This document shows, one piece after another, positions 27,854 through 37,082 of a DNA stretch of 64,000 bases. Below the pieces are notes generated by a model. The model saw only the letters and a program-made list of their open reading frames with translations. It had not been told where the DNA came from and did not search any database. Source of the stretch: DSXH01 sp964532065 (lineage in GTDB: Bacteria; Bacteroidota; Ignavibacteria; Ignavibacteriales; Melioribacteraceae); the NCBI GenBank assembly GCA_964532065.1, contig CAZHHG010000007.1:1-64000 (forward strand), read 5' to 3'. Position 1 is the stretch's first letter; the number at the start of each line of letters is the position of its first letter. The position numbers and the translations under genes were made by a program.

Positions 27854-28108
27854 ATGGGCCTCCGCGAGCAGAAAAGGTATTTTGAAACATTAAAAAAGTA
27901 CGAACGCAAGTTCAATCCCAAAGAACTTGATGACTACAGAATGCTGGTTAAGAGGGACAAAGACGACGAGGATCTCGATAAACTTTCTATGCAGCGGTTA
28001 ATAGTTTTATACGAAAAATACCATGTAAACCGTGAAAAGAAGAACCTGGACTTCCTTTTCAAAAAACCATCCGAAGAAGAGTCGGATAATAATTCCATTC
28101 AACAATAA
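27854..28108 (+). CDS. Small charged protein upstream of the DUF2723 gene
   Basis: 84 residues, very rich in Lys, Arg, Asp and Glu and probably helical throughout (LREQKRYFETLKKYERKFNP, KRDKDDEDLDKLSMQRLIVL). It ends 11 bases before the DUF2723 gene, so the pair is almost certainly co-transcribed. I recognise no domain. Codon use resembles its neighbours and the ATG has no overlapping gene on either strand, so it is taken as real. Confidence 0.6.
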   Translation: MGLREQKRYFETLKKYERKFNPKELDDYRMLVKRDKDDEDLDKLSMQRLIVLYEKYHVNREKKNLDFLFKKPSEEESDNNSIQQ

Positions 28109-28119
28109 TTGGTGAATTA

Positions 28120-31023
28120 ATGAGCAATAAAGTTTTAAATCGGATTATTGCGTTTGCCGTATTCTTACTGAGTTTATTTGTTTATTTAATGACGGTACAA
28201 CCAACCGTTTCTTTCTGGGATTGCGGTGAATTCATAGCATCATCATACCTGCTTCAGGTTCCTCATCCGCCCGGAACTCCGTTCTTCATTCTTTTAGGCC
28301 GCCTCTTCTCAATGATTCCGTTTACTGAGAATATCGGCCTCCGCGTTAATATGATTTCTGTTTTATCAAGTGCTTTCACGGTTATGTTTCTCTACCTTAC
28401 CGCAGTTAAGCTGATCGAGTTATACAGGAAAAAGACAGCTGAAACAATTTTTGAATCTCTGACAGTTTATATACCCGCAGCTATTGGTGCTCTCTCGCTT
28501 GCTTTCAGCGATACATTCTGGTTTAATGCGGTTGAAGCCGAAGTTTATGCGTTCTCCACATTTTTTATCGCAATTGTTATCTGGCTTATGATTCAATGGA
28601 ACGAAAGAGCCGATCAGCCCGACAATGAGAAATACCTTATACTGATCGCATATCTTATCGGACTTTCGACCGGAGTTCACCTGATGGCAGTTCTAGCCAT
28701 CGTGCCTGTAGTGATGGTTGTAATATTCAGAAAATACTTAACCGACGAAGAAGTATTGAAAAAGACGGGTTATATTTTCCTTATTCACGCTGCAATAGTT
28801 CTGGTAATTGCTGTAATTATGTGGGGATCTCAGACCGAAAGCGCGCCACCCTCACCCGAACAATATCAATCGGTCGATTCCAGATTTTTTATGATTCTTG
28901 CCGCAGTAAGTTTGATTTTTATGGGCGCGATGTACAAAAAAATCTTTCAGCGCAACTCCTTTTACATACCACTTATAATCGGTGGTGTTACTCTGGTAGC
29001 GGTTTATCCGGGTCTTGTAAAATATGTTCCGAAACTGATAACCACTCTCGGTAAGAATAATACAGTAATGGATCTGATAATTGTAGCAGTGATTTTTATC
29101 GGCCTGATTGCGGGAATAATCTGGACATCCAACAAAGGCAAGCCGACGTTCAATCTGATACTAAAATGTTTTCTATTTGCATTGATAGGAACAACTTCTT
29201 ACGCAATTATTATTATACGTGCGAATCAGGAACCGCCTATTAATATGAACAGTCCTAAAACTTTTACCGAACTGGAATCGTACCTGAACCGCGAGCAGTA
29301 TGGAGATTTCCCTACATTCAAGAGAAGGTTTTCGAATGAGCCTCATCAGTTAAAAATATACACGGATTACTCAAGCGATCTGGATTTCCTGTGGACTTAT
29401 CAGATGAATCACATGTTCAACCGTTACCTGCTCTGGAATTATGTAGGTCGTGAATCATCGTATCAGGATTCCGGAGTTGACTGGAAAGATCTCTTTGGAA
29501 TACCGTTTTTTATCGGATTGTTCGGACTGTATTATCATTTCCGGCGGGACTGGAAAATGGGTTCGGTATTTCTTGTGATGTTTATTTTCCTCGGTTACCT
29601 TACAGCGTTTTACCAGAACCAGCAGCAGCCTCAACCGCGTGAACGAGATTATTTCTACGTAGGCGCATTCTTTGTATTCTCAATCTGGATTGCGATCGGG
29701 ATGAACGGAATGATTGAACTTATCAAAGAAAAGTTTACCCAGATAAAATCTCTTAATCCGCTGATAGCAGGATTGATGGTAACAGGATTTATTGCGGTAC
29801 CGGTTAACATGCTAAATGCTAATTATTTTGAACACAACCGCGCCAGGAATTTTGTACCGTGGGACTATGCGTACAATCTTCTTCAGAGTGTAGCACCCAA
29901 TGCAATCCTTTTTACAAACGGGGATAACGACACATTCCCGTTATGGTATCTGCAGGATGTTGAGGGAATAAGGCGCGACGTCCGGATTGCAAATCTTAGC
30001 CTTCTTAATACCGGATGGTATATTAAACAGCTTAAAAACACTACTCCGCATGGCGCGCAGAAAGTTGATATTTCATTTACCGATGAAGAAATTGATGAAA
30101 TGATGCCGATGAGATGGGATCCTCGGGAAATGCAAATTGATGTACCTCCCGACGTAATAAAAGAATTTAGTGTTACAGATTCCGCAATTGTCAGTACCGG
30201 TAAATTAAAATGGACAATGAAAAACAGCGTCCAGTTCGGCGATATAAACGCCATTAGAACTCAGGATCTTATCTGCCTTGATATTATTATGCAGAGCAAA
30301 TGGAAACGCCCGGTCTATTATGCAGTTACCTGCTCGGACGACAGCCGCTTAAGCCTGGATGATTATCTTCAGATGGAGGGAATGGCATTGCGACTTGTTC
30401 CTGAAAAGTCGAAAGCTAAATCGATTGAATATATTAACGAAGAGGTATTAAGAAAAAACCTGCTGACTAAAAACGTCGACATTAGCGAAACTTTTCAGTC
30501 GGGATTTTTATTCAGGGGTCTCAATGATAATTCGATCTTTTTCGATGAGAACCACGAAAGGTTGGTTCAGAATTACAGGAACGCGTTCATACGACTTGCA
30601 CTTTACTATTTATATGAAGCTAAGAGCGATGCAAAAGTTATTGAAGCACTTGATGAGATGGAGAATAAAATTCCTCGGCATGTTATAACAATGGATTACA
30701 GGATAAAACATGACGTTGCAAAAATCTACTTCAGCGCTAATGCGCGAAAACAATATGAAGAACTGGCAGCTGAAGTAATTGAATCGGCTAAAAGATCGCT
30801 CGAGAGAAACCCGAGAGATTTTTCAAGCTGGTATAATCCTTACGATATTCTGCTCACTCATTACGATAATCTTGGCAAGTACAGGGAAGCTGTTGAACTG
30901 CTTATGGGATTACAGATCCTTGTTCCGAATGATCCGCAGATCCAGGAACTCATTAAACAGTATCGGAAACAGGCCGGAATGGATACTACCAGGATACCCG
31001 GTCAGGAACTTAGAAATAGATAA
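28120..31023 (+). CDS. DUF2723 (GT117-type) membrane glycosyltransferase
   Basis: 967 residues. The N-terminal DUF2723 domain (about 1-190) has FWDCGEFIASSYLLQVPHPP, a first-loop acidic motif characteristic of this family and of GT-C enzymes, followed by about a dozen membrane segments to residue 580. The large periplasmic C-terminal part includes LFTNGDNDTFPLWYLQD near 600 and ends in TPR-like helices. DUF2723 members act as protein O-mannosyltransferase-like enzymes in Bacteroidota and use lipid-linked sugar at the periplasmic face. Ribosome site GGTGA is directly upstream. Followed by a good terminator. Confidence 0.88.
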   Translation: MSNKVLNRIIAFAVFLLSLFVYLMTVQPTVSFWDCGEFIASSYLLQVPHPPGTPFFILLGRLFSMIPFTENIGLRVNMISVLSSAFTVMFLYLTAVKLIELYRKKTAETIFESLTVYIPAAIGALSLAFSDTFWFNAVEAEVYAFSTFFIAIVIWLMIQWNERADQPDNEKYLILIAYLIGLSTGVHLMAVLAIVPVVMVVIFRKYLTDEEVLKKTGYIFLIHAAIVLVIAVIMWGSQTESAPPSPEQYQSVDSRFFMILAAVSLIFMGAMYKKIFQRNSFYIPLIIGGVTLVAVYPGLVKYVPKLITTLGKNNTVMDLIIVAVIFIGLIAGIIWTSNKGKPTFNLILKCFLFALIGTTSYAIIIIRANQEPPINMNSPKTFTELESYLNREQYGDFPTFKRRFSNEPHQLKIYTDYSSDLDFLWTYQMNHMFNRYLLWNYVGRESSYQDSGVDWKDLFGIPFFIGLFGLYYHFRRDWKMGSVFLVMFIFLGYLTAFYQNQQQPQPRERDYFYVGAFFVFSIWIAIGMNGMIELIKEKFTQIKSLNPLIAGLMVTGFIAVPVNMLNANYFEHNRARNFVPWDYAYNLLQSVAPNAILFTNGDNDTFPLWYLQDVEGIRRDVRIANLSLLNTGWYIKQLKNTTPHGAQKVDISFTDEEIDEMMPMRWDPREMQIDVPPDVIKEFSVTDSAIVSTGKLKWTMKNSVQFGDINAIRTQDLICLDIIMQSKWKRPVYYAVTCSDDSRLSLDDYLQMEGMALRLVPEKSKAKSIEYINEEVLRKNLLTKNVDISETFQSGFLFRGLNDNSIFFDENHERLVQNYRNAFIRLALYYLYEAKSDAKVIEALDEMENKIPRHVITMDYRIKHDVAKIYFSANARKQYEELAAEVIESAKRSLERNPRDFSSWYNPYDILLTHYDNLGKYREAVELLMGLQILVPNDPQIQELIKQYRKQAGMDTTRIPGQELRNR

Positions 31024-31031
31024 TTATCACC

Positions 31032-31058
31032 AGGGACAGTATTAACTGTCCCTTTTTT
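31032..31058 (+). terminator. Rho-independent terminator after the DUF2723 gene
   Basis: 9-bp perfect stem AGGGACAGT (31032-31040) / ACTGTCCCT (31045-31053), ATTA loop, T6 at 31053-31058. It ends 12 bases before the next start codon. Confidence 0.9.
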
Positions 31059-31070
31059 ATTAAGCCAATC

Positions 31071-32150
31071 ATGAAAATTCTTGTAATTGCACTATCGGGA
31101 ATCGGCGATGCTTTAATGTTCACTCCCTCACTTAATAAACTTAAGGAGGGTTATCCTACCGCAAGCATAGACGTACTGGCCATGTTTAAAGGCGTAAAGG
31201 ATATTTTTGAAAATCTTGATAATGTGAACCGGGTGTTATATCACGATTTTTTAAATTCATCCGCGTTAAAGTCCCTCGGTTTTATACTGAGGCTCCGGGG
31301 AGAATATGATGTTACAATCAATGTTTATCCATCCAACAGAAGAGAATATAATTTAATAAGCCGGATTATCGGTTCCCCTAAAAGATGCGGCGTAAATTAT
31401 CTGCGTAGAAATTTTGTTAACCTCGGATTTCTGAATAATGTTACGATAACCGAGAACGATAACCTCCATAATGCCGAAACGAATTTTAAACTTTGCGGTC
31501 AATTAAGCGGAAAGAGTACGGGACAGATTCCCCCGCTCCAGATAAAACTCCCTGAATCAGCCGAAAAATATTCCGGAAATTTCCTTGATGATAATGGAAT
31601 CGATTCTAAAGACCTGGTAATTGGATTTCACCCCGGATGCTCAACTCTAAAGAACCACGACAAGCGGCGATGGGAAACCGATAAATTTGCCAAACTGGCT
31701 TTATCGTTAATCGAAAGAGATTCGGCGAAAATTCTGATATTCGGAGGTCCTGAAGAAAAAAATTTGAAACTCGACATTTGCAGCCGGGTAAACTCCCCTT
31801 CCGTAATCAGTGTTGAGACACGTTCAATACTGGAAAGTGCGTCGGTAATGAAAAGGTGTAATCTTTTTGTAAGCAACGATTCGAGTCTGATGCATATTGC
31901 CGCAGCACTTAAATTAAAAACGGTAGCAATACTCGGCCCTACAAATAAAAACTATATTTATCCTTGGCAAACTGAATACAGGGTAGCATCACTTCAGCTC
32001 GAATGTTCTCCATGTTTCTATTATTCACCCAAACCGTTGACCTGCAGTAGAAACGATTTGAAATTTAAATGTATAAGGGATTTAAACCCAGGGACGGTAT
32101 ACGACATTGTAAAGGATTTCCTGAAAACCGGTTCTACCGGAGCGAAGTGA
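31071..32150 (+). CDS. Family 9 glycosyltransferase (heptosyltransferase-like)
   Basis: 359 residues, GT-B fold. The N terminus KILVIALSGIGDALMFTPSL is the GT9 signature, the acceptor-side region follows, and the donor-binding half has FHPGCSTLKNHDKRRWE and FVSNDSSLMHIAAALKLKTV then ILGPTN. GT9 enzymes add heptose (or similar) to lipid A-core from ADP-heptose; hldD at 9-10 kb supplies such a donor. Peripheral inner membrane. Its last 17 bases overlap the 3' end of the convergent LOG gene. Confidence 0.9.
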   Translation: MKILVIALSGIGDALMFTPSLNKLKEGYPTASIDVLAMFKGVKDIFENLDNVNRVLYHDFLNSSALKSLGFILRLRGEYDVTINVYPSNRREYNLISRIIGSPKRCGVNYLRRNFVNLGFLNNVTITENDNLHNAETNFKLCGQLSGKSTGQIPPLQIKLPESAEKYSGNFLDDNGIDSKDLVIGFHPGCSTLKNHDKRRWETDKFAKLALSLIERDSAKILIFGGPEEKNLKLDICSRVNSPSVISVETRSILESASVMKRCNLFVSNDSSLMHIAAALKLKTVAILGPTNKNYIYPWQTEYRVASLQLECSPCFYYSPKPLTCSRNDLKFKCIRDLNPGTVYDIVKDFLKTGSTGAK

Positions 32151-32664
32151 TAATATAGTCAGCAAGACTATTGATGTCATCAAAGGATTTAATCAGTCCG
32201 TTTTTCCTTTTCTCTTTTGTGATCTGTTCCTCCATAATCTGAACGATCTCTTTCCACATAGAACTATGGCAGGCAAACGGTTTGAGTTCCATCATATTCT
32301 TATTCATATATTCCCAGACTAACGCGAGCTCAACCAGAGTACCTGTTCCGCCCTGCAGAACGACAAAGGCATCCCCGATTTCAATCAACCGGGTAAGTCT
32401 TTCAAACAGCGAACTGCATCTTATCTCTTCGGTTAAATGATTACTCGGAAGAACATTATAGATATCAAGCGTAACACCAATTGCCCGGGCACCATGCTCA
32501 ACAGCGCCTTTGGAAACCGCATCCATAATCCCCTGAAAACCTCCGGTACATAAATCAAATCCTGCCAATGCAAATTGTTTACCGAGCTGATAAGCATATT
32601 CATACTCATTATCGCCGGGACGGGGAATAGAACTGCCGAATACGACAACCGTTTTCCTTTTCAT
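32134..32664 (-). CDS. LOG family nucleotide 5'-monophosphate phosphoribohydrolase-like protein
   Basis: 176 residues, Rossmann-type LOG fold. VVVFGSSIPRPGD is at the N terminus, CTGGFQGIMDAVSKGA near 40-55, and the catalytic QGGTGTLVE (usual PGGxGTxxE) near 105. LOG enzymes split nucleoside monophosphates into base and ribose 5-phosphate; some make cytokinins. It is the last gene of a tight minus-strand operon, one base after the S1/P1 nuclease gene. That suggests it acts on nucleotides released by that enzyme. A 17-base tail overlap with the GT9 gene exists. Confidence 0.85.
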   Translation of the reverse strand: MKRKTVVVFGSSIPRPGDNEYEYAYQLGKQFALAGFDLCTGGFQGIMDAVSKGAVEHGARAIGVTLDIYNVLPSNHLTEEIRCSSLFERLTRLIEIGDAFVVLQGGTGTLVELALVWEYMNKNMMELKPFACHSSMWKEIVQIMEEQITKEKRKNGLIKSFDDINSLADYIITSLR

Positions 32665-32665
32665 A

Positions 32666-33487
32666 TTATTTAATTACCGGTTTCCCCGCATCGATCCATG
32701 CAGAATAAATTAGGGATGCTGTTCTATAAGCTCCAAGACTAACCCTGTTAAAAGTAACGTACTTAGTCTTGAACCAGAGCAGACTGTAATAGTGGTCATT
32801 AAATTCACCGGAAGTAACTTCCGAAGCCGATTTATCAGCATAAAGTATAAGATCGTTATAACTGTTCGATTCTGTTATATAATCAAAAATGAATGAAGTA
32901 ATATCAGAAACATAATCCGGCGTAATACCATAAAAATTCTCTTCAATTTCTCCGGCGAATTTTTTAAACATATCGCTTTCATATCTGAAATGGATTCCTT
33001 TCTGATTAGTAAGCTGACCGTTATAATTCAGGGTTGTGTGCTGCGGCTGGTGTCCGTCTTCAATATAGTGAGCGATGTCCGAACCGTAGAGGATTATTCT
33101 ATCCCGATTATTTTCTTTAAAAGCATTTACAAGGTTTGAGTAAGACTGCATTGTTGCCCAGGGCAGTGTTCCCATTTCAGTAACTAGGCTGTCGCCGTAT
33201 AAAGTTACAAGCGAATCAAAGGATTGAATCATTTTTCCGTCGCGGAATTCCTTGTAGAAATCAATATCGATAAAATGTTTGGGATATTCATCTTTAACAT
33301 CTTTCTTCCTGTGATCCGGATCTGTCGAATGATCAACGATTGCCGACCTGAGGTCGAAAGGGAAATTCATTTCGATAGGTAATAACTGCATAGCATATTT
33401 TGTAATTATTTTGTGACCTTTATCCCCCCAACCGGAAATTAGAGCCGGTATGAAAAGGATAATTAAAAATGAGCGGAACAACTTCAT
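32666..33487 (-). CDS. Exported S1/P1-type zinc nuclease/phospholipase-fold protein
   Basis: 273 residues with a signal peptide (LIILFIPALIS) cut before Trp. The mature N terminus WGDKGH matches P1 nuclease, where Trp1 and His6 bind zinc. HYIEDGHQPQH near 125-135 carries the His-Asp-His zinc set, and HFRYESD near 155 supplies the last His with Glu where P1 has Asp. It would cut single-stranded nucleic acid or 3'-nucleotides in the periplasm. Gene context is yjbQ (3 bases upstream) and LOG (1 base downstream). Residue identities support activity; a phospholipase C role is an alternative. Confidence 0.78.
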   Translation of the reverse strand: MKLFRSFLIILFIPALISGWGDKGHKIITKYAMQLLPIEMNFPFDLRSAIVDHSTDPDHRKKDVKDEYPKHFIDIDFYKEFRDGKMIQSFDSLVTLYGDSLVTEMGTLPWATMQSYSNLVNAFKENNRDRIILYGSDIAHYIEDGHQPQHTTLNYNGQLTNQKGIHFRYESDMFKKFAGEIEENFYGITPDYVSDITSFIFDYITESNSYNDLILYADKSASEVTSGEFNDHYYSLLWFKTKYVTFNRVSLGAYRTASLIYSAWIDAGKPVIK

Positions 33488-33490
33488 GGT

Positions 33491-33910
33491 TTATTCTCCG
33501 ATGAATTGAGCAATAATATTTCGGGACCTGGGACGGTTATCAAAATCGATCAATATAATCTGCTGCCAGGTTCCAAGGAGAAGCTTTCGTTCTGCAAACG
33601 GGACAGTAAAAGAGGCTCCCTGAAGCGTAGCACGGACATGTGCGTATCCATTACCGTCGTGCCATGTTTCATCGTGGTGATATTTCCCGTTTGAAGGTAT
33701 AATCCGTTCCAGGAAATCAGGGTAATCCCTCATAAGTCCCGGTTCATTTTCGATTGTTGTAATTCCTGCAGTGGAGCCGGGTGCAAAGATAAGTACATTT
33801 CCATTTCTCATACCGGATTCAATTAACCTGGATTTTACATTTTCGGTAATGTCGATTATATCGGTATGGCCTTTTGAATTTACGTGGAAGGATAATGTTT
33901 TTACGTCCAA
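33491..33910 (-). CDS. YjbQ/UPF0047 family protein
   Basis: 139 residues, the usual family length. Hallmarks: FAPGSTAGITTIENEPGLM, then HHDETWHDGNGYAHVRATLQ with clustered metal-binding His residues, and LLLGTWQQIILIDFDNRPRS at the end. E. coli YjbQ has weak thiamine-phosphate synthase activity; the true role is unresolved. It is the first gene of the operon with the S1/P1 nuclease and LOG genes. Cytoplasmic. Confidence 0.88.
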   Translation of the reverse strand: MDVKTLSFHVNSKGHTDIIDITENVKSRLIESGMRNGNVLIFAPGSTAGITTIENEPGLMRDYPDFLERIIPSNGKYHHDETWHDGNGYAHVRATLQGASFTVPFAERKLLLGTWQQIILIDFDNRPRSRNIIAQFIGE

Positions 33911-34042
33911 TTTTTCCTCTTTTTAGGATCAAATAATATAAAATGAGAAAGTGACTACCAAATCAATTCAGACAATTAAAAGATCAGCGGATAGAAAATC
34001 AGATTCGTTTTGTTGAACAGAAAAATCCGGCAGGAAAAATAC

Positions 34043-36310
34043 TTACTTCGAATTATTAAGCCACTGGTCGATTGTTAGTTTCAGGAAGTGGATATTAATC
34101 GGTTTGGCAATATAGTCATCCATACCCGCGGCGAGACATTTTTCCCTGTCCTTCATACTTGAATGGGCCGTAACCGCAATAATCGGAATTTTACCGTTAA
34201 CACCCGGAAGTTCTCTTACTTTTTTTGTCGCGGTAATTCCGTCCATATCTGTCATTTCAACGTCCATCAGAACAACATCAAACGATCCGGTTTTTATAGC
34301 TTCAATTGCATCAAAACCGTTTGATACGGCATCAACATCATAGCCGACTTCGCGTAAAATTTTCATTTCAAGGTTCTGACTGATTGGATTATCCTCAACG
34401 AGGAGGATCTTCTTTTTTGAAGAACCGTTGAACTTAAATTCGCCGGTACCGGAACTGATTTCTCCTGTTTTCTGTAACGGTTGTTCGGCAACAACTGATT
34501 TCGGTTCGGTTTCAGTTTCGGGTGTGGAATAATCAGGAAGAGGTTCAAGATTCGATTTTAATTTAACCGTGAATGTAAACTTACTCCCCACACCTACTTT
34601 ACTTTCGACCCTGATATCTCCGCCCATCAGTTTGATAAATTCTTTCGATATAACGAGACCTAAACCGGTCCCTTCTTTTTTCCCTTTTTTATTTTTCACC
34701 TGAACATAGGGTTCAAAAAGCAGCTGGATTTTTTCTGTAGGAATTCCCTGGCCGGTATCTTCAATCAAGGTTACAAGTTCAATTGCATTTGCGGATTTGG
34801 CGTTTACCTTGGAGAGAATAGATACTTTGCCCTCATCGGTATATTTAACAGCGTTGCTAAGAAGGTTTAATATAATCTGTCTGAACCGAGTCGGATCTCC
34901 GAAAACCGATTTAGGAATCTCCTCGCTGATATTTTCCTCAATTTGAATTCCTTTCTGTTTTGCGGCCTGGGCAACAATTGATACAGCTTTATGAATTTCC
35001 GCATGAACGCTGAATTCGATTTCGTCCAGATCCATTTTGCCGGCTTCTATTTTAGAGATATCCAGAATGTTATTGATAATATCGAGAAGCGTTTCAGCGG
35101 CGAGGCGGGCATCCCTGGAAAAAGTCTTAAGTTCCTCTTTGCTATCAAAAAGGTCATTCTCAATTAATGTTAAGAATCCCATTACAGAATTCATGGGAGT
35201 ACGGACTTCGTGACTCATGTTCGCGAGGAACTTCGATTTAAAATTACTTTCCTGCTGGGCTTTTTTAGCACTTATATCGGATTTAAGTTTTTCTTCTCTT
35301 AAAGCTTCGAGAGCTTTCTGTTTTTCATTTTCGGCCTGAACCTGTTGCGTAATATCCTGAATACTTCCTTCAAAGAATGTTGAACCGTCGTCGTTCAGGT
35401 TAATGCGAACATTCATCCTAACGGTAATTTCATTTCCGTCTTTTTTTCTGAACTGAACTCTGTAATTTTTAACCTTGCCCTGCTTATCGAGAAGTTTATT
35501 CAACAATTCCCAGTCGGTCTCTCTTATGAAAAAATCCTTCATAAAATTGAGCTTGAGAATTTCTTCTTCATTGGAGTAACCAAGAAGTTTAACAATAGAG
35601 GGATTTACGGTAATAAAATTTCCTTTTGTGGAGATTTGAAAGATACCTTCGGCAGAATTATCGAATATGTTCCTGAATTTTCTTTCGGAGAGGGATACTT
35701 CATATCCTTTTGTAAAAGCTTCAAGCCGCAGCCGATAATTAATGTAACTGGCTATTATTGCCATTACGCTTATAATCAACACAAGAATAACAGATTCCAC
35801 CATATTAGGCAGAATATAAATCTCCTTGCTGTTTAGAATAATCGAAGTAGCAAAGACTACATTATAATAGATTGCAACAAAGATCTGATTTGTAACTTCC
35901 CAGCTTAAAAAGAGGGCGGCAATAAAAATTATAAGGCTTATCAGATGCGAATTAAAAATGAGTGTCTTCGGTATTAGATAAATCATCACTCCGAAAGAAA
36001 GAATAATTGAGAGAAGCAGAATGTGAATAAGAGGAACAGAATATTTTTTCCCGAACCTGGTGTTAGAAATCAGAAGAATCAGAAAAGCAATAAGAATAGA
36101 TGAAAGTCGTGATGAATAGATCTGAACACTATGTGCCGCGAAATATCTTACTTCCAGAACCAGGGCAATAATACCGGAAGCCGAGGTAAAATAAGCGAGC
36201 GATCTTAAAGGGGAGATTAACTGCTTCTTATTCTCTTCTTTAATATAATCCTGGAGTTTATGCTCGTAGGTTTTAGACAAATTCTTATTATTCGGGTTGC
36301 TTTGTATCAC
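34043..36310 (-). CDS. Hybrid sensor histidine kinase with PAS and receiver
   Basis: 755 residues. Six or so membrane segments (about 35-195) form an unrecognised membrane sensor. A PAS domain follows (about 210-330; FRNIFDNSAEGIFQISTKGN), then a short coiled coil. HisKA has the phospho-acceptor His in FLANMSHEVRTPMNS. HATPase has the N box QIILNLLSNAVKYTDEGKV, then DTGQGIP and GTGLGLVISKEF. The C-terminal receiver (about 635-750) has the acceptor Asp in VVLMDVEMTDMDG. Complete and probably active. No partner gene adjoins it. The signal is unknown. Confidence 0.92.
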   Translation of the reverse strand: MIQSNPNNKNLSKTYEHKLQDYIKEENKKQLISPLRSLAYFTSASGIIALVLEVRYFAAHSVQIYSSRLSSILIAFLILLISNTRFGKKYSVPLIHILLLSIILSFGVMIYLIPKTLIFNSHLISLIIFIAALFLSWEVTNQIFVAIYYNVVFATSIILNSKEIYILPNMVESVILVLIISVMAIIASYINYRLRLEAFTKGYEVSLSERKFRNIFDNSAEGIFQISTKGNFITVNPSIVKLLGYSNEEEILKLNFMKDFFIRETDWELLNKLLDKQGKVKNYRVQFRKKDGNEITVRMNVRINLNDDGSTFFEGSIQDITQQVQAENEKQKALEALREEKLKSDISAKKAQQESNFKSKFLANMSHEVRTPMNSVMGFLTLIENDLFDSKEELKTFSRDARLAAETLLDIINNILDISKIEAGKMDLDEIEFSVHAEIHKAVSIVAQAAKQKGIQIEENISEEIPKSVFGDPTRFRQIILNLLSNAVKYTDEGKVSILSKVNAKSANAIELVTLIEDTGQGIPTEKIQLLFEPYVQVKNKKGKKEGTGLGLVISKEFIKLMGGDIRVESKVGVGSKFTFTVKLKSNLEPLPDYSTPETETEPKSVVAEQPLQKTGEISSGTGEFKFNGSSKKKILLVEDNPISQNLEMKILREVGYDVDAVSNGFDAIEAIKTGSFDVVLMDVEMTDMDGITATKKVRELPGVNGKIPIIAVTAHSSMKDREKCLAAGMDDYIAKPINIHFLKLTIDQWLNNSK

Positions 36311-36479
36311 GGTATAAAATTTTCAATTATTAAGGGAAATTCCTTAAAGAAATTTTGAAAAACTCCAATTAGTAATTAATTTGCTGCTGCTTTCAATCTT
36401 ATTTTCGAAAAAAAAGAAGATTTCTTAAACAAGCATGTTTTAAATACTCAATTTTTGTTAAATAATCAAAGAAAATTCT

Positions 36480-37073
36480 ATGGTAGATGTTCTTTATCAA
36501 ATTGACCTTTCGATTTTTTACTTTATAAATCACAACCTCTCAACACCTTTTCTCGACAAATTTTTCACATTCACTACAGAAGTTAAGCACTGGTATATAG
36601 CATATATAATACTTTTTTTTATTTCTATCTTCAAAGGGGGAAGAATCGGCAAGATTGCGGCTGCGGGAATGATTCTGCTGGTTATTGTATCAGATCAGTT
36701 GAGCAGTACATTTCTCAAGGATTTTTTCCAGCGGGTCCGTCCATGCAATGCGCTTCCGGATGTAAACATTTTAGCCGGATGCACAGGATCGTATTCGTTT
36801 CCTTCCTCGCATGCCGTAAACAATTTTGCAGCCGCACTCTTCTTCGGAAAGATATTTCCTAAACTAAGGTGGGTACTGATATCTGTAGCATCATTAATGG
36901 CTCTTTCCAGGCCTTATGTAGGAGTACATTACCCGTCAGACGTTTTAGGCGGTGCAGTAATCGGTGCTCTTCTGGGATATCTCTTTGCAATAATAGTGAT
37001 AAAAATTAACGGTTATTTCGAGAATAAAAACAAAATGATTACAGAGAAATTCGAAAGAATAAAATCGATTTAG
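36480..37073 (+). CDS. PAP2 family membrane phosphatase
   Basis: 197 residues with about six membrane helices. The three PAP2 motifs are complete: KDFFQRVRPC, SYSFPSSHAVNNF and SRPYVGVHYPSDVLGG. These give the Lys/Arg, Ser-His and Arg-His-Asp active-site residues at the periplasmic face. Members dephosphorylate undecaprenyl pyrophosphate (BacA-independent recycling) or phosphatidic acid and lipid A. The specific lipid cannot be told. It ends 9 bases before the AMP nucleosidase gene. Confidence 0.88.
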   Translation: MVDVLYQIDLSIFYFINHNLSTPFLDKFFTFTTEVKHWYIAYIILFFISIFKGGRIGKIAAAGMILLVIVSDQLSSTFLKDFFQRVRPCNALPDVNILAGCTGSYSFPSSHAVNNFAAALFFGKIFPKLRWVLISVASLMALSRPYVGVHYPSDVLGGAVIGALLGYLFAIIVIKINGYFENKNKMITEKFERIKSI

Positions 37074-37082
37074 GGAAATAGG

